From: Cypionkella sp049896245
GTDB taxonomy: Bacteria > Pseudomonadota > Alphaproteobacteria > Rhodobacterales > Rhodobacteraceae
Length of the DNA: 64,000 nt
Direction: 5' to 3'
NCBI RefSeq assembly: GCF_049896245.1
Contig: NZ_JAFCTX010000019.1
Span: 19,400 to 83,399 of the forward strand
Positions 1 to 8,482 of the stretch are shown one piece after another (the first letter of the stretch is position 1; each line of letters starts with the position of its first letter). Made by a program: the position numbers and the translations under genes. The notes under the pieces are model-generated. The model was not told where the DNA came from. It searched no databases and worked only from the letters and a program-made list of their open reading frames with translations.

Positions 1-2
1 TT

Positions 3-1388
3 GCTACCGCTTGGGATGCGACATTCGCGCTGTTCGACGGCACGCCCGATGCCGCAGATCTTGACCGTCTTGCCGCCAACGTGCCCTTGCAAGAAGCCGG
101 GCGTGTCTCGGTCAAAGAACTTGCGCTCAGCCGCGCCAACCGGTCAGTCCGCTTGTTCGGGCATGTGGTGGACCGGCTGTCAGTCGGCCAACAGCCCGAT
201 CTGGCCGAGATTGAGGCAGTGGGATACCTGATGCGCACAACGGCGGTCTATGGGTCGGGCAAGTTCGGTGCGGCTGACCGTGCCGTGATCGCGGATCGCC
301 CCGAACTTGCCGGGCCATTTCGGGCTGAAATGCTGTCGGTGTGGCTGACTCGCGCGTTCACAGTTGATCTGGTGGAACATATGGCAAGGGTAAGAGGTGG
401 CGACACAGCCGTGCGTCTGGACAAAGACCTGCGCAAAAGGCTTGGCGTCGGCAACTCAACTGGCCTTGGCATGGCACCCTTCCTGGTGCGCCACCCAGTT
501 TTGCTGAACAACTGGATGCAGGCGCGGGAGGAGGCTCTGGCGCGCGTTCGCGCGCAAGCTTTCGCATCCCCGAACTCAGTTGCCGGGCTGCGTGCGGCCC
601 TCACAGCGGCGCAGGACAACGCTCGGACTTGGGCCTCGGAACATCCAGTGCAACTGGCAAAATTGGTCGATCTGCGCCGCGACTTGACCCTCATCGAAGC
701 CGCGCTGGACGGGTTTCCAACCGGTGACCAGCCCTGGAACGCGCTTTGGCTTTGGGCCGAGGCCAATCTGTCGGTTGAGGGGCAGGAAGCCCTGCTGGCC
801 ATGATGCTGGAACCCCACGGCGATCTGATCGATGATCTGGCCGAGACGATGAGCACCGATGAAGCCTCCGCCTTCACGCTGGATGGCAGCGTAAGGGTGG
901 TGGATTTTCGTGCCGACCTGGCCGCACGATACGGCTGGGCGTTGGGCTGTGACTACACTGCTCGGGCAGATGTCGCCCGGTTCTGGTACGTGTCCGAAGA
1001 AAAACTGGAGCCACGTCTCGGCGAACGGTTTACCGATGAGGGTGCAGCACTGGAACAACCACTGGGCATTGGCAGACTGGCCGCCGATCTGGCCCGCGAT
1101 CTGGCCGACTGGCCGGATGAAGACCCTCTGGCCGCCTTTTTGCTGGCCCATCCCGAACATCGACTGATGGCGCGGCGCGTACAGCAATCTGCCCGCAGCC
1201 CTTATGCCGAGATTCAGGACAATCTCTTAGCCGCCGACATGCTGCCAATCGATATTCTGCGCTGCAAACTGGCGTTCTTTGGTGCCAGCCACTTTGATCC
1301 GCGGTCCGACAAGTGGGTGCGTATCAGCCTTTACAAGGGCGAACCCTTTCCCGACGACTTGGGCACACGGCAGGCATCTGTCAATTGA
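3..1388 (+). CDS. Hypothetical protein, 5' end outside window
   Basis: The frame is open from the first complete codon at position 3, so the true start lies upstream of the window; a GTG at 81 is only the first internal candidate. I do not recognise the family. The visible 461 residues look soluble, with no signal peptide or membrane segment, and are rich in Ala, Leu and Asp with helical character. The stop overlaps the reading frame of the next gene (DUF3726) and a RidA-like gene follows, so the three probably form one operon. A catabolic or housekeeping role is possible but not shown. Confidence 0.75.
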   Translation, partial: ATAWDATFALFDGTPDAADLDRLAANVPLQEAGRVSVKELALSRANRSVRLFGHVVDRLSVGQQPDLAEIEAVGYLMRTTAVYGSGKFGAADRAVIADRPELAGPFRAEMLSVWLTRAFTVDLVEHMARVRGGDTAVRLDKDLRKRLGVGNSTGLGMAPFLVRHPVLLNNWMQAREEALARVRAQAFASPNSVAGLRAALTAAQDNARTWASEHPVQLAKLVDLRRDLTLIEAALDGFPTGDQPWNALWLWAEANLSVEGQEALLAMMLEPHGDLIDDLAETMSTDEASAFTLDGSVRVVDFRADLAARYGWALGCDYTARADVARFWYVSEEKLEPRLGERFTDEGAALEQPLGIGRLAADLARDLADWPDEDPLAAFLLAHPEHRLMARRVQQSARSPYAEIQDNLLAADMLPIDILRCKLAFFGASHFDPRSDKWVRISLYKGEPFPDDLGTRQASVN

Positions 1389-1393
1389 CCGAT

Positions 1394-2077
1394 ATGAAGC
1401 ACACCAACGACCGGGTGATCCTGTCGCGGAATGAGACGGAAAGCTTGTGCATGAAGGCCGCCCGTGGTGCAGGCTTCAGTTGGGGACTGGCCGAGGAAGT
1501 GGGTTTTGCCACAGGTTGGCTTGCCGCGCAGGGGATAGATGGGGCCGCGGCACTTCTGGAGATGTTGACCCGAAAACTGGTACGACCGGCAATCATCGGC
1601 ACGCCCAGACCCGTGCCGGGGCATTGGCAAAGCTTCGACGACAGTCCCCTGTGCCCGATCCAGCTTGGCGTCGCACTGGTCGACCGCGCAGCGCTTGAAG
1701 ACAGCCCGTTCAGCCAAGTAACGCTGCTCGATCCGGTGGAAACACCACTTTTGCTGCTGCCTTTCCTGGTTCGCGCGGCCCAGATCAGTCAAAGATCGTT
1801 GACGCTTGACTGGCAAGGGGGCCGTCTGGTCATCACGCCGGACGGTACTTTTAATAGGCAGGCAGCAGTCGCCTGGATCGATCCAAATGCGCTGGCGATG
1901 AAGATCACAACGTCATCGAACGTCAGCGTGGAGCAATTGTCGGCAGACCCAGCCCACCTTCCGTCCATTCTGGCGTCAACTATGAACGGGCTTGGCGCCA
2001 TTGCCCTTAAAACGACTGTTCCCGCAACGAATGCCTCCCGAAGCGGCGCTGGAAGCGCCACAACCGACAATGACTGA
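1394..2077 (+). CDS. DUF3726 family protein
   Basis: A 227-aa protein whose N-terminal pattern (SRNETESLCMKAARGAGFSW, then GLAEE and a GWLAAQGIDGAA-like stretch) matches DUF3726, a family of unknown function seen mainly in Rhodobacterales. No signal peptide or membrane segments are seen. The ATG at 1394 was chosen; a TTG at 1385 that overlaps the upstream stop is an alternative. Its stop lies just before the RidA-like gene, consistent with co-transcription. The biochemical role is unknown. Confidence 0.8.
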   Translation: MKHTNDRVILSRNETESLCMKAARGAGFSWGLAEEVGFATGWLAAQGIDGAAALLEMLTRKLVRPAIIGTPRPVPGHWQSFDDSPLCPIQLGVALVDRAALEDSPFSQVTLLDPVETPLLLLPFLVRAAQISQRSLTLDWQGGRLVITPDGTFNRQAAVAWIDPNALAMKITTSSNVSVEQLSADPAHLPSILASTMNGLGAIALKTTVPATNASRSGAGSATTDND

Positions 2078-2093
2078 CCCCAAAGGACTGCAA

Positions 2094-2468
2094 ATGAACC
2101 TTACGCGCCTGAATCCTGGGCCACGAATGAGCGAAGCTGTGACCGTAGGCGAAACGGTGTACCTTGCTGGGCAGATTCCGCACAGCCTGACCGCGGACAT
2201 CACCGTTCAGACACGCGAAGTTCTTGCGGAGATTGACGCGGTGTTAGCCCAACTGGGAGGCAGTAAATCCGACCTGGTATCGGTTCAGGTCTGGCTCAGC
2301 GACATGGCAGATTTTTCCGGGATGAACTCTGTTTGGGATACATGGGTTGACACCACCAACCCGCCTGCACGGGCGACCTGCGGCGTCGACCTGGCGAGGC
2401 CAGGAATGCGAGTTGAGATGATAGCGATTGCCCGTCTGATGGGCGCTGTTGAAAGGCACCCGTCATAG
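2094..2468 (+). CDS. RidA/YjgF-YER057c family protein
   Basis: 124 aa. The pattern RLNPGPRMSEAVTVGETVYLAGQ, the central VLAEIDAVLAQLG helix and the C-terminal RPGMRVEMIAIA strand are typical of the Rid (YjgF) family. Canonical RidA deaminates reactive enamine/imine intermediates as a trimer; many paralogues serve specific catabolic pathways. The ATG at 2094 is preferred over the upstream in-frame ATG at 2070 because AAAGGA (2082-2087) sits 6 nt before it and family members usually begin close to this residue. It is the last gene of the left operon. The substrate cannot be told from sequence. Confidence 0.88.
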   Translation: MNLTRLNPGPRMSEAVTVGETVYLAGQIPHSLTADITVQTREVLAEIDAVLAQLGGSKSDLVSVQVWLSDMADFSGMNSVWDTWVDTTNPPARATCGVDLARPGMRVEMIAIARLMGAVERHPS

Positions 2469-2825
2469 CGATGAATTCCTCTTTACACGAAGCAGTTGAG
2501 ACCAGATGCATTACCCGAGATATCGCTGGGCTACACGTCCCCGCGCGTGTGCAGACGCGATTGGAAGCCGATGCAAATCACGACCTCCGCGGCGCAAATG
2601 AGAATGAAAACGCCACCGTTCCCGCTGAGCGCTTGGGTGGTCTGAGTCGAGCACCATCTCTACAGCGTCTATAGGTAGCAACGAGCCGCTCACGACCCTG
2701 TCGTTGAACGAAATCGGTGCGACCACCATAGCCAGCCGCTTCTGTTTGTTTATGATTTTCGCTTTGCTACCAAGGACTTCGCGCCCTCTTGCTTCCGCAG
2801 TGCTTCCGGGCAATATCGCAACGCA
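2469..2825. other. Non-coding stretch between operon end and terminator
   Basis: No open frame here has a good ribosome binding site or recognisable protein. I see nothing functional apart from the terminator at its right end. Confidence 0.5.
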
Positions 2826-2849
2826 AAAAGCGCCCCTGGGGGCGCTTTG
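2826..2849 (-). terminator. Terminator downstream of the left tRNA fragment
   Basis: GCGCCC/GGGCGC hairpin flanked by AAAAA on the left and TTT on the right, so it can act in both directions. Read on the minus strand it lies about 25 bp beyond the 3' end of the tRNA-fMet fragment and is probably the original tRNA terminator. It could also end the left operon. Confidence 0.7.
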
Positions 2850-2873
2850 CAAGTAACTGATAACACCAGATAT

Positions 2874-2922
2874 TTTGGTTGCGGGGACAGGATTTGAACC
2901 TGTGACCTTCAGGTTATGAGCC
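2874..2922 (-). repeat. Left att-like repeat: 3' half of tRNA-fMet
   Basis: On the minus strand this contains the CTCATAA anticodon loop (CAU), the 3' anticodon stem CCTGA, the T-arm (ACAGG TTCAAAT CCTGT), the acceptor strand CCCCGCA and ACCA. This is the 3' half of an initiator tRNA. The 5' half is absent: sequence to the right (higher coordinates) cannot form the matching stems. An identical 49-bp copy lies at 40948-40996. A perfect tRNA 3'-half duplication far apart is the classic sign of tyrosine-integrase insertion. Confidence 0.88.
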
Positions 2923-3063
2923 GTAATTTGCCAAAAGTTGAAAAATGAGCGACTTCAGACTCTTACCTGATAAGCATTTGATAGCACGACCTTTGTTGGA
3001 CTGGATTGGCATGGTTTCACCGGGTTCCGGCGGAACAAGACATGCACAGAACTGCATTCAAGG

Positions 3064-3083
3064 GTTGACCAGGCGTTGACAAG
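3064..3083 (+). repeat. Candidate integrase arm-type site, left end of island
   Basis: Contains TTGACCAGGCGTTGAC, two TTGAC words 11 bp apart, 142 bp inside the left tRNA repeat. A copy differing at one base lies at 40865-40884 near the other end of the island, in the same orientation. A related site (TTGAG repeated at 11 bp) is at 41147. The role as integrase arm site is inferred from position and pairing. Confidence 0.4.
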
Positions 3084-3179
3084 AGCTGCTGCTAGGATCC
3101 TCGAAAGATCATCAGTTAGACTCCAAAAAACCCTCGTCGCCGTCCTTGCGCATCGCCGTAAAGGGCGGAGACCCTTTGC

Positions 3180-4052
3180 TCAATACTTCAGCAATAGGGT
3201 CAGCAGCGGATTGGGAAATCGTCGCTCTCGGGTGATGGCATAAAAGGTTTCAGACATCCCCTCGATCTGCGCGGCCTCGACCAGAAGACCTGTCGTCAAT
3301 TCGTCCTGCACCACGATGGACGGGATTACCGCCAGCCCTGCATCCTCACGGGTCAGAAGACGCAGCATGGCCATGTCATCTGCCTCGGCGGCGATGACCG
3401 GTGCCAGTTGCAGCCGCGCGGCCAAGGCATCGAATGCCAAGCGCAAGGAGGTGCCCGGGCCCGGCAGGATCAGCGGCTCTTCGGCCAGCAGCTCCAACAA
3501 TGGGCGTGGCAAGGTCCCCACCCGAGTTGGCGTTCCGATCAGACTTACGGGTTGCTGGGCCAGCTGATGCACCAGCAAGAGGCTGCCCGCCTCACGGCTT
3601 GGCGCAAGGTTCGTCAGCACTACGTCCAGAGCAAGAACATCGAGGTCGCGCAGAAGTTCCGCCTGGCTACCGGACCGCAGCACTACATCGACATCCGCGC
3701 GTCCGATCAGCGGCCGCACGAACTGCATCTGAAAGTTGCGCGATAGCGTCGCCAAAGCGCCTACCCGCATGGGACGTCGCGCCTGACCCGTCTCGCGCAG
3801 AGTCGCGGTCAAATCATCGGCGGTGCGAAAGATCGCCTCGGCATGATCAAGCGCGATCCGCCCGGCCTCGGTCAGAACCAGGCCGCGCCCGCGTCGTTCA
3901 AAGAGATCATGGCCCAAAGTAGCCTCAAGCGTCTTGATCTGGGTGGAAAGGGCCGATTGCGACAGGTTCAACCACCGTGCAGCGCCAGTCAACGTGCCAT
4001 CGGTGGCGACCGCGCGGAACAGACGGAGGTGATGCAGGTTCAGGACATCCAT
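3180..4052 (-). CDS. LysR-family transcriptional regulator (NhaR-like)
   Basis: 290 aa. The N-terminal winged HTH (LNLHHLRLFRAVATDGTLTGA, then NLSQSALSTQIKTLE) is typical of LysR, followed by a periplasmic-binding-protein-like effector domain from about residue 90. The Tyr-rich end (ETFYAITRERRFPNP) resembles the NhaR-like subgroup. It is divergent from a remnant of dabA. LysR genes commonly sit divergently next to dabB-dabA inorganic-carbon transporter genes, so this was probably their regulator before most of that operon was lost. Its effector is unknown. Confidence 0.88.
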   Translation of the reverse strand: MDVLNLHHLRLFRAVATDGTLTGAARWLNLSQSALSTQIKTLEATLGHDLFERRGRGLVLTEAGRIALDHAEAIFRTADDLTATLRETGQARRPMRVGALATLSRNFQMQFVRPLIGRADVDVVLRSGSQAELLRDLDVLALDVVLTNLAPSREAGSLLLVHQLAQQPVSLIGTPTRVGTLPRPLLELLAEEPLILPGPGTSLRLAFDALAARLQLAPVIAAEADDMAMLRLLTREDAGLAVIPSIVVQDELTTGLLVEAAQIEGMSETFYAITRERRFPNPLLTLLLKY

Positions 4053-4150
4053 TTATTTCACCAAACAGAACAATATGATCTAAAATATGTATTTTTCTGG
4101 AAGTTACGCAAGCGCTATCTAAACGGCCATATTTCTCGAATAGGAGCCTG

Positions 4151-4372
4151 CCGGATGACACTGCTTCCATCCTTGACCCGCTGCGACTTTCGGTGATGAT
4201 CGAAGCGCCGCAGACGGCAATCTCGGATGTGCTGGCCCGCTACGACGGCATGCGCGCGCTGTTCGACAACGGCTGGTTGCATCTGTTCGCGCTGGAGTTG
4301 GGCCGGATCGCCGCCCGCTATCGGCCCGGACTGGCGTGGCAGAGCCAAGCCACCATGCGGCAGGCGGCATGA
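4151..4372 (+). pseudogene. dabA: 3' remnant of dabA (DUF2309)
   Basis: The frame ending at the TGA 4370-4372 encodes about 70 residues with the DUF2309 C-terminal signature: LSVMIEAP, then RALFDNGWLHLFAL and a closing PGLAWQ segment. DabA is the cytoplasmic zinc-containing, carbonic-anhydrase-like subunit of the DAB inorganic carbon pump and is normally about 800 aa or more. The N-terminal nine tenths and the expected dabB partner are missing, so a deletion ends near 4150, directly against the LysR promoter region. The stop overlaps the next gene's ATG (ATGA), which looks like the original operon junction. Confidence 0.72.
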
Positions 4373-4612
4373 CTCTGCCCTCCCGCGCCGCGCTTGGCAC
4401 GATGCACGGCAAGGAAGCAGCGCTAGCGCCGCCCCTAGCCGCCCTTGGAATCACCCTAATCCGGCCCGAGATCGACACCGACCGTTTCGGCACCTTTACC
4501 GCCGAAACGCTTCGGTCTGGCACAATGGCGGATGCTGCGCGCGCCAAGGCCAAGGCGGCCATCGCCGCAACTGGCCTGTCTGTCGGCATCGCCAGCGAGG
4601 GTGCCTACCTGC
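4369..4612 (+). pseudogene. 5' fragment of a DUF6671 gene
   Basis: Starts at an ATG overlapping the dabA stop. The about 80 residues ATMHGKE..., DTDRFGTFT, ARAKAKAAI and VGIASEGAY match the N-terminus of DUF6671 proteins, which are usually close to 300 aa. After residue ~80 the similarity stops and the DNA continues as hsdS in another frame, so a deletion or recombination joined the two genes near 4605-4612. The resulting open frame runs to 4728 but its tail is out-of-frame hsdS sequence. The function of DUF6671 is unknown. Confidence 0.65.
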
Positions 4613-4613
4613 G

Positions 4614-5798
4614 GTACCCAAACTTCGGTTTCCTGAATTCAAAGAGCCTTGGAAGCCGGGCCATGCTGGCGACGCATTCAAGAACAGCCGCGCGAAAGGA
4701 GCCGCTGGCTTGCCCATCTATTCGGTGACGATGGACCGGGGCCTTGTTCGGCGCGACAGCATGGACAGACACATGGCGGCCGATGCCGCTGACGGCCGGA
4801 ACCTGCGGGCTCAGCGAGGCGACGTCGTCTACAACATGATGCGCATGTGGCAGGGGGCCGTCGGTCTTGCCCATGAAGAATGCATGGTCAGCCCGGCCTA
4901 TGTCGTCCTTTCCCCCAAGAAGCAAACATCGTCCGGGTTCTTCGACCAATGGTTCAATGCTAGGCGGATGCTTTACCTGCTCGGGGCTTATTCGCACGGC
5001 ATCACCAGTGACCGACTGCGACTGTATGCAGATGACTTTGCGCGCATTCCCCTGCATCTGCCCACACTTGACGAACAACAGAGGATCGCGGCGTTTCTGT
5101 CGGAGGTGGATGGCAAGCTTGCGGCGCTGGCGGCAAAACAGGCGGCGTTGGGTCAATTCAAGTCCGGGTTGATGCAAAAGCTGTTCAGCCAGGAGTTTCG
5201 CTTTACAAAAGATGGCGGGCAGGCGTTCCCGGATTGGCAGGAAAAACGGCTGGGAAATGTAGCAACATTCCAAAAGGGAAAGGGTATTGCAAAGGGCGAT
5301 ATTGCTCCGTACGGCGCGACGCCCTGCATCCGCTATGGGGAAATCTACACACATTACAGCGAAACGATTCGAACAATCCTGTCTCGAACCAATGTGCCGA
5401 CCCGAGAATTAACGCTCAGCCAGTCGAATGATGTGATCATTCCCGCATCCGGTGAAGATCCCCTCGCAATGGCGCGGGCATGCTGCGTTTTGCAAGAAGG
5501 TGTGGCACTCGGCGGGGATATCAATGTTCTTCGTTCACAGGTGGACGGAGTCTTTCTTGCGTACTATTTGACCCACGCCAAGCGGATTGAAATAGCAAAA
5601 ATTGCGCAAGGCAATTCAGTGGTCCATCTTTACTCTGCCCAGCTGAAGCAACTCGCGATCTCTGTGCCGCATCCGGACGAACAACTGAAAATCGCCAAGG
5701 CCCTCTCGGCGATGGATGCCAAAATTCAGGCGGTCACGGATCAAGCCACCAAACTTCAGACCTTCAAAAAAGGTCTGTTGCAGCAAATGTTCGTGTAA
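4614..5798 (+). pseudogene. hsdS: Type I restriction specificity subunit HsdS, start lost
   Basis: About 394 residues with the two-TRD layout of HsdS: N-terminal VPKLRFPEFKEPW; first target-recognition domain ending LPTLDEQQRIAAFLSEVDGK; central conserved helix (KSGLMQKLFSQE, then GGQAFPDWQEKRLGN); second TRD; and final helix (VPHPDEQLKIAKALSAMDAK, KKGLLQQMF). The family N-terminus is nearly complete, but there is no plausible start codon or RBS in frame close to it because it abuts the DUF6671 fragment. No hsdM is present, and the hsdR at 7006 is collapsed. The protein could be intact if read from an upstream start in frame (4227), but restriction function is lost. Confidence 0.75.
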
Positions 5799-5877
5799 CA
5801 CCCGAGCAGCGCTGGCGTGCTGTTGACATTTTGCAGCTTTTTCGAATATACCTGCCATATGCCACAGGAGGAAGCGC

Positions 5878-6291
5878 ATGCCACAGCTACACCTGATCGA
5901 ACAGCCCCCGGTGCCGCCCGTGCAGCAGATCACCCCGGTCGAGGTGCAGGCGATGCAGCGCGCTTTTGTCAATCTGGCCGAGAAGTGGGATATCACTGAC
6001 GATCAGGCGGCGGTGCTGATGGGCGATATCTCGGTCCGCACCTTCCGGCGCTGGAAGGCGGGCGATCTGGGCCGCGCCGGTGTGGACACGGCCGCGCGCC
6101 TGTCGAACTTGATGGGCATCCACAAGGCACTGCGCCTGCTGTTCAAAGAACCCGTCCGCGGCTACGGCTGGATCAAGCGACCCAATGACGTCTTTGGCGG
6201 GGCCCCGGCACTTGACGTGATGCTGCACGGTCAGTTGACCGACATCATGCGCGTGCGCCGCTATCTCGATGCGATGCGCAGCCCGTGGTAG
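5878..6291 (+). CDS. Antitoxin of Xre/MbcA/ParS type
   Basis: 137 aa with an Xre-like HTH (LAEKWDITDDQAAVLMGDIS, then RTFRRWKAGD) followed by the MbcA/ParS toxin-binding domain (ARLSNLMGIHKALRLLF ... VRGYGWIKRPND). It precedes and overlaps the RES-domain gene by 7 bp, the standard order of Xre-RES modules, in which the antitoxin blocks the toxin active site and represses the operon. AGGAGG lies upstream of the ATG. The module sits inside a decayed type I restriction locus. Confidence 0.87.
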   Translation: MPQLHLIEQPPVPPVQQITPVEVQAMQRAFVNLAEKWDITDDQAAVLMGDISVRTFRRWKAGDLGRAGVDTAARLSNLMGIHKALRLLFKEPVRGYGWIKRPNDVFGGAPALDVMLHGQLTDIMRVRRYLDAMRSPW

Positions 6292-6995
6292 CAGCGCCGC
6301 CCGACGTCCCTTTGGTGCGGCTAACATGGGACCGGTATCATCGGCTGATCAATTCCGCCTATCCGCCAATCGACCTATTCGAGGATATCTCCGACCCCGC
6401 CGACTGGCTGCTGATCGGCGCGGGCGAGGGTAAGACCAACCCACGGATTGCCCAGACCATCGGAAATCTTGATCTGGTCCCGCCCGGACGGCGGGTCGGC
6501 GGACCAGGCGCGTCATATGTCATGGCACCTTTCACCCATGTCAGCCCCGACCATCCGGGGCGGTTTCACGATGGCACCTTTGGCGGGTTCTACGCTGGCG
6601 AGAGCTTCGAGACCGCGCTGTTCGAGACCGTGCATCACACGCAGATATTTTGTGCCGTGACGCATGAGGTGCCCGGCTGGATCGCCGACAAGCGCGAACT
6701 GGTGGGACGTATCGACGCCACGCTCACCGACATTCGCACCGACTTCCCCGCGTTGCTGGCCCCCGACTACTATGGCGCGTCGCAGGCGTTTGCGCGCAGC
6801 GCGAAGGCTGCCGGATCGGACGGGATCGTCTATCCCTCAGTCCGCAACCCCGGCGGCACCTGTTTCGTCGCCTTCTACCCCGATGTCATGGCCCCACCCG
6901 TTCAGGGGCGGCACATCAGCTATCATTGGAACGGCTCCCGGATCGACATGATCAAGGATCTTGCCCACTCTGCCGTTTATTCGATTTCGCCCTGA
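6285..6995 (+). CDS. RES-domain toxin (NAD+ phosphorylase family)
   Basis: 236 aa from a GTG start overlapping the antitoxin stop. The RES fold signature is visible: an N-terminal RLTWDRYH region, GGFYAGESFETALFETVHH, and a C-terminal SDGIVYPSVRNPGGTCFVAF containing the R..S..S-type end. Characterised RES toxins such as MbcT degrade NAD+ and arrest growth unless bound by the Xre antitoxin. The gene appears full length and undamaged, in contrast with its neighbours, as expected for an addictive module. Confidence 0.87.
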   Translation: MVAAPPDVPLVRLTWDRYHRLINSAYPPIDLFEDISDPADWLLIGAGEGKTNPRIAQTIGNLDLVPPGRRVGGPGASYVMAPFTHVSPDHPGRFHDGTFGGFYAGESFETALFETVHHTQIFCAVTHEVPGWIADKRELVGRIDATLTDIRTDFPALLAPDYYGASQAFARSAKAAGSDGIVYPSVRNPGGTCFVAFYPDVMAPPVQGRHISYHWNGSRIDMIKDLAHSAVYSISP

Positions 6996-7005
6996 GGCAT
7001 TTTTC

Positions 7006-7210
7006 ATGATTCAATCCGAAGCGCAGCTTGAAACAGGTCTAGTCAAACGGTTGCAGTCTCTGGGCTGGGAAACCGCCCTTGCGGGAAGCGGTCATCGACG
7101 TTCTGGAGCAAAAGCCCAAGATCCTAGAGCGCAAGAAAATCACTGAGCGGATCATCGACAAGCTGCTGGGGCTGGTCGCGACGTTTGATGATGGGTTGGG
7201 CGGGATATGA
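7006..7210 (+). pseudogene. hsdR: hsdR remnant with internal deletion
   Basis: The first 25 or so codons (MIQSEAQLETGLVKRLQSLG) look like the N-terminus of a type I restriction HsdR subunit. From about 7075 a different frame encodes LREAVIDVLEQKPKILE, then KITERIIDKLLG and a final FDDGLGGI, which resembles the end of HsdR. Nearly 1000 codons between them are missing and the two pieces are out of frame. Together with hsdS this shows a type I system that was deleted while the Xre-RES pair survived. Confidence 0.55.
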
Positions 7211-7437
7211 CAATCCGGGTGAAGGTGGGTGTTCATCGACCGAGTGTCCACAGTCAGGCTGCCAGCAGAAAACTTCTGACCGCGAAAGGCGTACTAAGTT
7301 GCGCTAAGGTAGGGGGGAAATCGAAAATCGTTCACAACCATAAGATGCTGTATTTTTCTGCACTCTGAGCATAACGTTCCGAAAATTCTCACTAAGCGAA
7401 GGGTCCACCAATTGAGCAGCGAGGCAATCAGTAAGCA
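7211..7437. other. Intergenic, A+T richer
   Basis: No gene seen. Base composition becomes visibly A+T richer here and stays so through the next two genes, suggesting a separate origin. The promoter of the 7438 gene must lie here, but I cannot point to convincing -35/-10 boxes. Confidence 0.4.
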
Positions 7438-8481
7438 ATGACGAAGCCAAACTACCGCTACCACAAAGTTCATTATCGCCGGATAGAAGCCAAGGCTGGA
7501 GAACTTTCGTTCGAGCAGCTGTGCCGAGAGGCTCTGGAAGCGATGGACTCGCACGGCCAAGCGCTATCGATGCGTCCGGATGATCGTGTAATGAGCGTTT
7601 CGGATGGCGACGTCCAGAAGCAGGTCTTGATGAACCGGGTGGCTGATCTAACCACCGCGGTTTTTGGCGAGATCTGTCTTGTTCTCCCCAACGATCTCCA
7701 AGCGATGCTTCGGCGTTCGACCAAGCAACTGAAATTGTCAAACAAAACGGTGGCAACAGTCTTTGATCTTTCGGAAGCCCATGCCCCAGCCAATAGCCAG
7801 TTTATACGTGGAACTGCGTATTGGCTCAGCATAGGAAACAACCTTTTCTTCATTCAGCTGAACGCCCTTTCCTCGCGTTTTGTGCAGTCCTATCTGGAAT
7901 GGCTCGTCAAATCAGTTGCTGCGAAGCGTGGTGTAGTTCGAACGGTCGAGTCCTTCCTCGTTGAGGTTGACGTGTCGAAAACGGGTGACAAGGGCATAGG
8001 AGAAATTAAAAATCTGCGCATTTCTGGCAGTTCTCCTCGAGGTTTGCCAGTCTCGGTAGATGACGACGAAAAAAAGCGCCCGACGAGCAGAAGGGTCAAG
8101 AGCGAGCATCAAGTTTCGGCACTCGCCATGCCGCTGGTCGAAGCCATTCTGGGAAAGCAGCGAGCCAAAAGTCTAGCCGACAGTCTTGGGCCGGATGAAT
8201 ATCTGTCTGCTAGCGGTGAAGTTCGCGTGTCTGGCAGCCGAACTGAACAATCTCGTGAACGCATCCGGAAAATCGCGCATGAGATCGCCGACACAACGGA
8301 TGCAGAGGTGACGGTCGAAGGTAAGGATGGCAAGATCAAGTCTGGGGACGTCATCCTCCGAACCGACATGCCATTCGCTCTGCCGGTGGAAGGCGGGACC
8401 CTGCTCGATTTTGACAACGTGGCGGACCAGTTGCAGAAAGTCTATGAGCGCTTTGTAGAAGACAAGAAGATCGATCCATAA
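7438..8481 (+). CDS. Uncharacterised 347-aa protein of a two-gene module
   Basis: Soluble, no signal peptide. I do not recognise it with certainty. It has an N-terminal alpha/beta region starting YRYHKVHYRRI, a motif around residues 125-140 (GTAYWLSIGNNLFFIQ followed by helix SYLEWLV), a polar hinge near residues 205-225, and a C-terminal domain (from about 230) ending in an acidic helix. The G-x-Y-(W/F)-x-x-x-G-N-(H/N) pattern followed by a helix recalls DUF4747/RexA-like proteins; this is a resemblance from memory, not a match. The downstream membrane gene follows after 1 bp, so they are surely co-expressed. Low GC and location beside broken restriction genes suggest a defence role, but this is inference. 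Confidence 0.7.
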   Translation: MTKPNYRYHKVHYRRIEAKAGELSFEQLCREALEAMDSHGQALSMRPDDRVMSVSDGDVQKQVLMNRVADLTTAVFGEICLVLPNDLQAMLRRSTKQLKLSNKTVATVFDLSEAHAPANSQFIRGTAYWLSIGNNLFFIQLNALSSRFVQSYLEWLVKSVAAKRGVVRTVESFLVEVDVSKTGDKGIGEIKNLRISGSSPRGLPVSVDDDEKKRPTSRRVKSEHQVSALAMPLVEAILGKQRAKSLADSLGPDEYLSASGEVRVSGSRTEQSRERIRKIAHEIADTTDAEVTVEGKDGKIKSGDVILRTDMPFALPVEGGTLLDFDNVADQLQKVYERFVEDKKIDP

Positions 8482-8482
8482 A

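Noticed and set aside
2511..2852. 113-codon minus-strand frame before the left tRNA repeat
   Set aside because: No RBS, no domain, and it begins inside the terminator hairpin.
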